A stretch of DNA of 64,000 nucleotides from Bombyx mori (Eukaryota; Arthropoda; Insecta; Lepidoptera; Bombycidae): positions 14,588,001 through 14,652,000 of the forward strand of contig NC_085114.1 in assembly GCF_030269925.1 (NCBI RefSeq), in the 5' to 3' direction. Shown here piece after piece: positions 48,501 through 60,500 of the stretch. How positions within the stretch are numbered: position 1 is the stretch's first letter; each line of letters opens with the position of its first letter. The translations under genes and the position numbers were made by a program. The notes under the pieces were generated by a model. It had not been told where the DNA came from. It worked only from the letters and a program-made list of their open reading frames with translations, and ran no database searches.

Positions 48501-51500
48501 CAATATACCTACTTACTTCCCATTAAAGTATAAATTCTACAAATAAATAATACTCAACAATATTTAAAATAAAATGAGCCAAGAACGTTTATCGATAAAA
48601 CCTGATAACATTGAAATCTTTTGTACAGCACTAAAGCCGCCATGTTTTGTGGCCAGATGACGTCACATTGGCACGAAATTTTGGTTGACGTTTCATTTCC
48701 ATAGGTTTCCTACTTCATTGGGTTTGGCCCATTCCGAGGTGACACACAAACTGTGTCTATGTGTGCCTGTTTGTGAACCACACACGTGTGATTAACATAA
48801 AAGTCTGCACACGTATTAAGGATCATAGGAACGTTGGTATAACTGGTGTGAATGTTGTAACTGATGGTAGGACAAATTGTGGGCCCGCACGTGTGGGTAC
48901 CCTGTGTATCCTTGTACTTCCTGCGTCTACCTCGAAGCACTCATACCGTTATTGCGATTTCGAACTTAATACCCCAAGAGAGTGGTTAAATTTGTATAGC
49001 GGTGTCTATAGCCTTGTCGCCTTCTATCTGCATTGAAAAACTGACAATTAGTCCCCACCATTAGTAATTTAAATATATTTTTTTATTTAAATTCAATTAT
49101 GTTTGTAATTTTCGGGGGAGGCCTGTGTCCAGTTATATACGTCTATGGGCTGACGATGATGATGGTGATGTTTACAATTTCTAGGAGCAACAAACGCAAG
49201 AGCTCCAGCACGACGCCCGCGTGGGGTCTCGTCACGCCTTCGCCCCCGACCACCCCCGACCCTGGTTCAGGTACAGACAGACAATATACACATAGTAGAA
49301 GCTTTACAGCTAATTCACCCTGAATTACCTCGCTGACCACCAGTCCAGAAAGTACGGGGTTGATTCTGTTGCTACATAGTTGAGACTTCAGAGACTGTTT
49401 CTTCGTCAGACCCTTTCAAGAAATCTTTTAGTCGCTATATCACCAATATCCTTGCTCAAAAACTAGGGAAAACTTACCACGCAAGTTACCCTCATTACTG
49501 GAGGTAGGACATCTTGTGAGTCCGCACGGGTAGGTACCACCGCTCTGCCTATTTCTGCCGTAAAGCAGTAATGCGTTTCGGTTTGAAAGGTAAGGTGGTG
49601 CAGCTGTTGTGATTATACTGAGACCTTATAACTCATATCTCAATGTGGGTGGCGGCATTTGCGTTGTAGATGTCTATGGACTCTGATAACCACTTAAAGC
49701 TCGTCCACCCAACTAACCAATAAATAAAACAAAATAAATCCTTTAATATCCCCATTTTCTTAATGTTTTAGTAGTGACCTTATTAGAACTGCAACAATAC
49801 CCGAATTCGCTTCTAACGTCATGATACTTTCAGACTTCAAGTGCGTTGATGAAGGCTTCTTCCCTCATCCTCGCGACTGCAAGAAGTACTTCTGGTGCCT
49901 CGACTCCGGACCCTCGGACCTCGGTATCGTCGCTCATCAGTTCACGTGTCCATCAGGTATTATTATTTACCTTTTAATTACAAGCATGAAGTGCATCTAA
50001 GTGAAATGAACAATTTCCTATAATGTCAGAAACGAAAATATTTCGAGTAAAGAAATGGATGTAGTAACGAATTATGTATTTTTTAATCATTAGTCTGGTA
50101 TTCCATCAAGCCATTAGCTCGTTCTGTCCATACACAGTTGAAGAATATCTCAAGTCCTTTTCCTTGTTCCCAGGACTGTACTTTAACAAAGCGGCCGATT
50201 CGTGTGACTTCGCCCGGAACGTCCTCTGCAAGACCGCCACCACCACGAAGGCCCCCACCACCAGGGCTCCCACTACCAAGCCTCCCACGACAAAGACCAC
50301 CGTCACGACGACGACCACCACCACTACCAGGAAACCAATTAAGATTAGCACGAGGAACTCCCTGCTGTTTCGAACTACCACCACCACAACCCCGGCGCCT
50401 GAACCTGAGGTAATTTTTTAAATTCACCCAAGTCCAGGATACTGAGAGACAGTTCCGGAGGGTCTCGCTTCTGATCCAATGTGCAGGTGTGCGGAGGTGG
50501 GGCTGCTCATACTGTGTGACTGTACTTTTATACTGCACGACTGTACTTTTATACTATACGACTGTTTTGTACGACTGTACGTGACAAAGAAACTCAGTCC
50601 TCTCAGAACACACTATCTAACCCGAGGACATGAAGAAAATATGTCCAAGGAATTGGTCTAGTTTATACCGGTTTTGCGATCTAACACTCTGAGGTGCTAC
50701 TGTGGGTGTCCGGGGGTCGGTAGTGGGTGGGTCTGAGGCCCGATTCCCAATCGAGCAGCCTGTATATAAATGGCAAATAAATAGGCAAAGACAAAACAGC
50801 ATCATTGTCTCCTCTGTTTGTTAACCGATTTTGTTTTCCTTTTTTGCGTAGTGTTAGTATGTTAGCTGTATTTAGTGTTGATGCCAATGAACTTTGATAA
50901 CCACTTACTATTACATTCGACCTTCAGGTCGTTTATTAAGGCAATAAAAATATTGTTATCATAATAAAAAAATACCACTTTTCACAAACAGCTTCCATTA
51001 TCAAGCAATTCTAATTCGGAATATTTAGAAGTGAGTACTGAGAGATTGGACTGTGGTTAGGACAACGATCGTTCTGCCTATTTTTGCCATGAAACTTTAT
51101 TGTGTTGCGACTTGAAGGGGAGACAAGTAGTGATACAAACGAGCTTTCAAGCGAGTTCAATCGTAAAGCTTTAAATTTTGACCGTTTTGTCTGCGTGTTC
51201 TTTTAACACTTTCTATTAGCTTGTTATATATATATATGTATGTTTGTTTGTATGTAACGGAATCTTTAAACGTAATTTTCACTGACTTCCAGAGGTCCTA
51301 TTAACATAAAATCTTGTGCACGTATCAAGGACAAATGACAATATTATTAGGAATCAGAAGAAAAACCATTTAAAAAAAAATAACAATTTGCACAAGTTTA
51401 CAGAGACTTAAGACAATGACTCACGCACACCATGTCCACGACTACCTTCTCTCACGAACGCCGCCGATCGAATGAATGTTTCGAGCAAAGGCGTTGCTAT

Positions 51501-54500
51501 TTATAGGCATTGTACCCTCAACATTATTATAAAATTCGTGTTTCCTAAATTAACACTTAAAGTCTTTGAACGATGTTCTCTCGACGAATGTCAACCGACG
51601 AATGCGCCGGTGACGGAGCTGCGCGCCGGTTTTATACCCTTTTTGTAGGGTATTCCTTACACGGCCTCTCCTGACTGTGGTTCGTCCTCGACCACATAAC
51701 TGGGGTCTACTCGTAACGATGATGCGGAAGCGTGCGAAAGATCTTGTTAGGTCCGCGCCTCCCGAAAGTTCGGTAGGGCAGCCGTCTCAGCTCCAGTCTG
51801 CAACCACGATGTGAGGCTGCACCACGTGTGGCGGGCGTCCCGCTCGACCGTCCTGATAGATAATCCTGAAAATGCAGGCAGAGCGCATAAGTAGCTCAGC
51901 AGGACTACAAACTAACTACTTCTTACTCGTGACTCCCTGCGTCGGGCTTAATGGACCAAAGGCATCATAGTCCCAAACGAGTGAAGCAGCGGGCCACAGA
52001 TCGAGCGACATCGCCCTCTGCGTCACTGCCAGTCGTACGGCACCGTGAAGTCGGCGGATCGCGAGCATCACGTGCAGTGTGCACACGACCAGCACGTGCT
52101 GTATCCACGACAGAAGTAGATGAGCGCGCATAGGCAGCGGCACGCGAGCAACACGTGCAGTATGCACGCCAGAAGTAAGAGAGCGCGCGTAGGCAGCAGC
52201 ACGCGAGCAGTGCGCGCAGTAGCACAATCATTCTTAATGCGCATATTCCTGTTATTATCCAAGGGCCAGTATGCGTCGCCCTTCGTTAAGTGTCTTCTGC
52301 ATTTGGTTACCAGTGATCCCTGTAAAATGGTCCCAGACCCACTCGTACGAAGATCGTATTAAAAACGTACGAGTGCATTCCACACGCAGAGTGTATTCAA
52401 ACGTGTGAAGCTTCCCGGCACGCCGACCATACTCAAACGTGCCGAGGCTTCTCAATACGTCAGCCTAGGCCGATAGTATTGAGGCATCTCACCGTGTAGA
52501 ATTAATCACGAGTGAGGGATACGTAAAATGGTCCCAGACCCACTCGTACGAAGATCGTATTAAAAACGTACGAGTGCATTCCACACGCAGAGCATATTCA
52601 AACGTGTGAAGCTTCCCGACACGCCGACCATACTCAAACGTGCCGAGGCTTCTCAATACGCCAGCTTAGGCAGATTGTATTGAGGCATCCCACCGTGTAG
52701 AATTAATCACACGAGTGAGGGATACGTAAAATGGTCCCAGACCCACTCGTACGAAGATCATATTAAAAACGTACGAGTGCATTCCACACGCAGAGTTTAT
52801 TCAAACGTGTGAAGCTTCCCGACACGCCGACCATACTCAAACGTGCCGAGGCTTCTCAATACTTGAGGCATCTCACCGTGTAGGATTAATCACACGAGTG
52901 AGGGATACGTAAAATGGTCCTAGACCCACTCGTACGAAGATGGTAACGCACGAGTGCATTCCACACGCAGAGTGTATTCAAACGTGTGAAGCTTCCCGGC
53001 ACGCCGACCGTACTCAAACGTGCCGAGGCTTCTCAATACGCAAGCCTAGGCCGATTGTATTGAGGCATCTCACCGTGACTCCGAGTGAGGGATACGTAAC
53101 TAGAGAGCAATCATCTATAGCTCACCCTTCAGGTTCACCATAGGAATACGTATATTTGTGAACAATGATCATTATTAACTTTACTGATTCTCAAAGAAGG
53201 CAGCACATGTCTCAGGGGTCCACTCGCCCCGCCACGACACCATATATTGTGCAGCTGCTTGCGTAGCTTTGCCATAACTGCCGTTGAGCAGCCGTAGGGT
53301 ATAGCGTCCACTGGGTAGAATTTCGACAACCTTATACGAGCCACGGATGCCAGAATCAAGTTTACCTGCCGACCGATATTACGCAGCTACCGGCACGTCG
53401 CTTGCGAGCTACTGCCGCAAGAGCCATCGAGGGGCCCGAGCTGGCGGCATTGCCCGTGAGGCACCATCCTCACCATTCGGTAAGGTTCACAGATTGCCGG
53501 ATCTAGATTTCCTGTAGACTGAGTTATTACCAAAACAAGATTATCGACATTAAAAACGGCTGCTGTTCGTCGGTGCCCGTCCACGCGAACATCATGTCGC
53601 TTTTCACTCCGTGGTACCAATTGATGAGCTCTACCTCGACCTAGTTCTCGAAGAACTTAACGGCTCCGAAACACCTCAGTCGTGACATCACCAATTAGAG
53701 TCCTCACCACAGGTGTGGTGGCGTCTTTTCTACCAGAAGCTGCAGGGCGGATGTTTGTCGTCTTGCGTTTTGTGATGTTCAGAATGAGCTGTAATCTCAA
53801 AAGTTGAATTGACCATTTTGCCAACATAGTCCCGAATTCACCTTCGGAAGTATGCAGTCAACCTCAAGAATTATCTACCTGTGTGACATTACGAGTCACT
53901 GGTGACTCATTTAGTGCCTGAATCCTATGAGGACTCGGCCTAACCTGACCTCCACTAAAAATTAAATCAAATCGTGAGTAGATTAGTGTTCGCGGCTCTA
54001 ACCTGAGGGCCCATTATGCCCCGTATCACTATTAAAGTTTTATCAAAGCACTGGCGAGGGTAGACGCCTCAGAACCAGGGATACTAGATTCTACGTGGCC
54101 TTGTTGCGAACCAACGATATTCGACATGGGAGTCGTAACTGTCCGTAGAATATCGGTGGTCTGTTCAGCGTGCGCCTTATCGTTAGAACGTGTCGCGACA
54201 GGTTCTATCGTGCGCGAGCGCATCGTTCGTATCGCGATTCTGTCTATCATCTCTGTGATCGCGAAAGCATAATATCGTTTTCGATTACGAGAATCATCTC
54301 GAGACGGTCGCCTCCGTGTACTAGGAGTTTCAGTATGTCTCATTATCACAGTTAAAATTTGCAATCACACAAGAAAAATAACAAATAAAGTATGAAAGCA
54401 TCAAAGTAAGCAGTCTTTGTAAAACAAAACAAAGTTCAGAGTTTTACGCTACTGTGGGCTATTTGAGTCCCACTTCTGATATTAGGAATCAGAAGAAAAA

Positions 54501-57500
54501 CCATTTTAAAAAAAAATAACAATTTGCACAAGTTTACAGAGACTTAAGACAATGACTCACGCACACCATGTCCACGACTACCTTCTCTCACGAACGCCGC
54601 CGATCGAATGAATGTTTCGAGCAAAGGCGTTGCTATTTATAGGCATTGTACCCTCAACATTATTATAAAATTCGTGTTTCCTAAATTAACACTTAAAGTC
54701 TTTGAACGATGTTCTCTCGACGAATGTCAACCGACGAATGCGCCGGTGACGGAGCTGCGCGCCGGTTTTATACCCTTTTTGTAGGGTATTCCTTACAATA
54801 TACTATTTTTAAAAGTTCGCTGTAATATCCTGGATCAGTATCGACAGGATAGAAAATAAAAAGTGTAATTCTTTCAGAGCGATGAGGAATACCAAGATGA
54901 AGTCTCCGAAGACACGTTCGATGACGCCGAGGATCCGAAAGTCATCAAGGAACTTATTGACCTCATCAAGAAAGTCGGTGAGTGTCCGCACTGCTAACCC
55001 GTGTGCTCATCCGAAAGAGCTGTAAGGCAAATGTACAAAATTAACACGATCATGGTCATCACCTTATACATGGTTGATCACAGAACAACTATCACGTATA
55101 ATAAGAGGCTATTACAGCAACGCCCGGACTGGTAGGTGAGCTCACGGGCTCAACCTCAGAGAATTTGTTAACACTAGCCCTAGCAAGAGCCGTGTTTCGC
55201 AGAATCTACCACCGGATCGGAATCGCGACACACTGAGAAGATCTGGCGAGAAATTCAGTGGGTTCACGTGATTGTTGGTCCGGGAACGACGACTTAAATC
55301 AAATTGCCAAAGTCTTTAACGTATTCAAAGTCAGCACAATTTCCTTCTTCCTCCTAAATTCCTCATAAAGCGACTTCACGTTTCAATTTCAAAATCCCAA
55401 CTTTTTCTAGGTTCGTAATGTTCTTTCTCAGCCGCATGGCGATTTTTTGGCGTCATCATCCGAAATTCAATTCTTCCTATAATCTATTCAGTTCTTATAA
55501 AGTTACAAATTAATATACAAATAAAGGTCAATTGTGAACTCGCTTCATACTTTGCTGAGAGGAAAACTCTGACAACTTTTTACAAGTTCGTTCGACTTCA
55601 TGCGTTCATGCCTTTAATTAAAACAGTTGAATAGGTATATTTTTTTCTGTTTTTATTATTATTGCTTAAGTGTGTGGACGAGGTCACGGCCCACCTAATG
55701 TTACGTAATTACCGGAGCCCATAGGCATCTACAGCGTAAATGCCACCACCTACCTTGAGGTATGAGTTCTAAGGTATCAGTTTTAACAGAACGACGGCTG
55801 CTCCACCCTTCAAACCGAAACGCATTACTGCTTCACGGCAGAAATAGGCAGGGTGGTGGTACTTATCTTTTTTTTGTGATTGAGGGTTTACTGGTGGCCC
55901 AGAGGCCTTTCCAGTTTCACAAGGACAGGTAGGCGAGCAAGAGCTCAGCCAGAAGCGGTATACTTACCCGTTCGGACTCACAAGATGTCCTACCACCAGT
56001 ATATACCACCATAGCAGAAAAAAATAATTTAAATTTAAAATAATTTAAAATTATTCCTGTTCATATATCCAGGTGGCATTGAACAGCTGGAGAAACAATT
56101 GCACCTGTCAGAAGCGTCGGCCAGCACCGACGGCGCCAGCACCACCACTCCCTCATCTTTCAACAAGAAGCTTTACCAGAAAGTTCTGGAGAGAACCCGT
56201 GGGAAGAATAAGTTAGTTAAATTATAGTAGTTAGCACAATATTCACTACACCGTCGCTGTCAAACCAAAATCTGCTATGTGCACTTTTTGAGATTTTTAC
56301 TTTTTGACATTTTCGTATAGTTCAGAGCCCTATCCACCGTATAAAAAAAACTGTTATGTGTTTACAGCTTTAATATTTATTTATCTATAGCTTTCATTTG
56401 ATATAGTTCTTAAAAATTCACTTTCTTATAAAATTTTAAACGAAAATGTTTTTACTCGTTAACTAATTCAAAATAGAGTTTTTGCACATAGCAGATTTTA
56501 GTTTGACAGCGACGGTACACTGAATATTGTGATAACTACCGTAATTTTATGGAAAATACAGACAAACCTTCGGAAATAGTACAAGGACAACAGAAACAAG
56601 CGATATCAAACCTTAAATGTTTGGACAATTAGATCCAAATTCGAATAATTAGTTTTAAGATATGTTTTCAAACTCATTTCCACATTGCATTTATTGTCAG
56701 GTACAGCCAAAACAGCGTCTTCGAGAACAATCGCCGAGCGCCGCAGAGTCAGGGTGGGGAGCTCGCCGCCGACGGAGACCAACTGCCGCGGAAGGACCGA
56801 CCACAGTGAGTAATTTTTTTTTATTGCTTATATGGGTGAACGAGCTCACAGCCCACCTGGTGTTAAGTGGTTACTGGAACCCATAGACATCTACAACGTA
56901 AATGCGCCACCCGCCTTGAGATATAAGTTCTAAGATCTCAGTATAGTTACAACGGCTACCCCGCCCTTCAAACCGAAACGCATTACTGCTTCACGGCAGA
57001 AATAGGCAGGGTGGTGGTACCTACCCGTACGGGCTCACAAGAGGTCCTACCACCAGTAAAAACGGACGTACACCCATAAATGGAATAAAAAAAATTAAAA
57101 AGGGATTTTGTCATGGGTTCAATCAAAAGTCTTTCTTTGCCACCTGTATCTCTCTCTATCTCTTATATGTAATTAGTGATGGAGGTTTTTAAGAGAACTT
57201 AACTGGACGGAGATAAAAGAATCTCCCTTACTATAGATATAGTCCCAAATATAGGGCAGACCATAGAAAATGGATTCAAAATCTTCACCTAAGAAACCAA
57301 ATTTAAATATCGGTCTATAATTAGGAACATTGCCTGAGTCCCACTCTTACGGACGGGTGTAATAATTAAATATTGATCATATCACTCAGGTACGTGACCA
57401 TCAATCGACAACGTCCATCAACATCGACCACAGCTGAACCAGAGAGCGAGTATTCGGAAGAAGAGGAGGAAGATGAAGAAGAAATTCCGGAGCCCATCAG

Positions 57501-60500
57501 AGCCAGACCGGCTGAATCATCGGGCAGAGTGGGAACGACGGCGAAACCATTGCAGTACGTTAACATCCGAAGAGGCAGACCCACCGCTACTACGTCAGAG
57601 CCCGCCGATGATACAGCTTCCAGGTATGTTGCGTAAATTCCTACCTTAAAATTTATATGAAAACTAGCTGGCCTGGCAGACTGTTTTGCCATATAAATTA
57701 TTTCTAGGAAAGATAAATAGCCTAGATACCGACTGCAGCGTCCTCTGCTAGGCTGATTCGTGAATCTAAACCATCCAGGGCGCCACCCAAGCGCATACTA
57801 AAAAAAATCATTCAAATCCGTCCAGCCGCTTAGGAGGAGTTCAGTGACAGTCACCTGGGGTCGGCGCAACATGTTTTCTCCTTCCATACTCCTCTATCAT
57901 ATACCATTTCTTCGCTCGCTCCCCTCTTACACATATCGTCTTTCATGCAATCCACCCACTATTTCTTAGGTCTACCTCTTCCTCTTCGTAATGATTTTAA
58001 TGTGGTTGCTTAATTGTTCCAGAAATGCCCTCTTTGAACGCCAAGAGCCGGCCGTGACGAGCTCGCTAAGTAAACTGGACGTTCTGAACGCACGTAAAGA
58101 GAACCTTCCCGAATATGTCACTATAAGACGCCAGCGACCGACCACAGAGGAGACCACGACAGTGCAGTAAGTTAATGATAAATAACTAGGAACAAATCAC
58201 GCACGGTCATCCGGACCCAAATTAGGATTCCCTGTGTTATGGGTACCAGAGATTGGAATACATACTTATACGAGTATATACGTTTAAATATATACGTATA
58301 TAGATAATAAAGACCCAGTTAAAGTGCAAAGAGTATTAAAGTGCGAAATGTAGAGAGTATTAAGCGGTAGGCACTGGCTTGGCTCTGCCCCTGGAATTGC
58401 TTACGTCCATGAGCGACGATAACCACTCACCATCAGGTAGGCCGTATGCTCGTCTGGCTCTACAGAAAAAAAAACCTGTTCATCACACGAATGCTTACCC
58501 AGTGTGGGAACCGAACCTACGACCCTAAGCGCAACACCAGGGCCGCTAACTACTGCACCATCGAGGCAGTCAAGTATATAGGTATCAATTAATTTCATAA
58601 ATGAAGAAACAGAGATGAAAAATATCTATTCTAATAACCTTAGTTTACAAATTCTGCTATTTCATTGGCAATGAGCACCCGTTCGGACCGAAATTATGAT
58701 CCCACGGAGTCGAAATCTCCAATACGATAGGAATAAAAACGAAAGTACTAATTCGATACCGGTAGTAACCCGATAGTTGACCATTGACTCGTTTCACATC
58801 AAAGACTTTTAGTTTCTCACCAAATATTAATTCAATGTGACCTGCATTACCTTTATTAACTTGTGTTTGCCAGTTGACGGCTGTGCCCTGTTATTGGTAA
58901 TAAAAAACCTTGATTAAGCTTTGCACAATTTTTGTAACAATAGTAATTTTTTCAGATACCAAGCTGAAGAATCAGAAGAAGATTCACGTCAAACTGCATT
59001 GGAGAGAGAAATATCTTCTCAACCACAATACAATTCTATAATTCGTACTCGCTCTACAACTTTTGCGCCAGTCGAAGAATCAACTAGTCCCATACCCTTT
59101 ACATCAAGAGCTCGGTCCACAACCCTCCCTCCAGTTGAAGAACCCAGCAGTCCTGAACCCACTACAGTTCTCACTGTCCAAATATCCTCTCTGATCAATT
59201 CTCTAAACTCCGAAATCGATTACCCCGTACCTGAAACCACATTGGCCCAAGCTACTGAGCCTGCAGAAGCTCCTACGACAACAAGCACAACGGTCACTAC
59301 CACCACCACAATGACAACGACAGCGGCGCCTTCGTCCATCCCACCACGTAGAACAGTTCTTAGGAGACGAGGCTCCACATCTACCACCACCACCACCACT
59401 ACTGCATCAACTCCTGTGTCCTCAACTCAGGTGAGTCCAAGGAATTACGCTTTCCGCCGTCGCCGGCCGCTAGCAAGTCAAAACGAAATTTCTTCTGAAA
59501 CTGAAGAAGACGTTTTGCTGTCACGTAAAATTAGGTCAACAACTCCTGACAGTCGAGAGGTAGACAGGGCTAAGGCAAACAGAGAAACTGGTAGGAGATA
59601 TAGAAGTAGGTTCCAAGCACGAGCGTTGCAAAATGAAGACTCAATACCTGCTGCAGCTTCTCCTGTATCGAGTATAAACACAGACGAAGTTGCATCATTG
59701 ACACCTGTTGACATAGAAACTCAAGTAGAACCTCGGAAGAGTTTCACTCCGAGGTTTGAACGTCGTTTTCGCGGTAGGACAACTGTGGCTGAAGCGATAG
59801 CAGACAGCGAAGCATCGGCAGCAACAGTGGAAGTCAGACGACCTGATTTTGCGTCCAGAGGTCGTAGCAGATTTACACTTAATTCAACCACTGAACCAGC
59901 CTCCCAAGCTTCGGTCACAAGTTCGACAGCTGGACAGAGGCGGCCCACATTCGGACGGTTAACTCCAAGGCCTTTCGCTCGGACTACTTCCACAACTGTA
60001 ACGCCAGATGATGATTACAACGACGAAGTCGAACCAGTCACTTCTAAAACTCCATCACGATTAGCTTTTGGAAGAAATCGACCTTCAGCAATACCTCGAA
60101 CTCCTTTAATCCAAGCTAGAAAACTACCATTCCCAACACGTCAATCAACGACGCAGAAACCTATCGATAAAGAAAACGAAGATTATGATGAAACTGAAAC
60201 AAAAAATGATGACATAACTCTATCAGAAACGACTATAGAAGAAAAAGAAGTTAATGAAGAAAATACTGAAGAGACGCCAATACGAAGGGTTATCATTAAA
60301 AAAGTCAAAACTCCAGGATCTACAGATAATTCAGAAGCAATTCCTGTTGATGAGTCGGGAAGAAAGCGATTTAGGATAATCCGAAGAAAACCAATAGTAA
60401 CAACAACTACACCTGAAATCGATGAAGTCATAACTTCAACAGCAGCTATACCAAGGATTCGAAAGATAATTCGTAAGAAAATAAAACCAGTTGAAAAAGA

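Larger units (their letters stand above)
51345..54797 (-). mobile_element. Internally deleted Gypsy-like LTR retrotransposon in a Cht6 intron
   Basis: Two near-identical LTRs (51345-51661 and 54480-54797) flank 2.8 kb; atat at 51341-51344 and 54798-54801 is a 4-bp duplication. Read on the minus strand the LTR begins TGTAAGGAATACCC, contains GGGTATAAAACCGGCGCG (TATA box) and is preceded by a purine tract AGGAGAGGC (polypurine tract). The interior retains a gag-like open start (54364-54032, minus), a decayed integrase C-terminal segment (about 53620-53181, minus) and four tandem repeats of about 200 bp. Protease, RT and the integrase core are missing, so it is non-autonomous. It is antisense to Cht6. 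Confidence 0.88.

Noticed and set aside
50083..50538. Long antisense ORF rich in Gly/Arg/Val
   Set aside because: It is the shadow of the Thr-codon repeats of Cht6 exon l on the other strand.
51916..52262. Ala/Arg/Cys-rich ORFs on the minus strand
   Set aside because: They fall in the non-coding 3' part of the LTR element and arise from repeated CACG/GCGC words.
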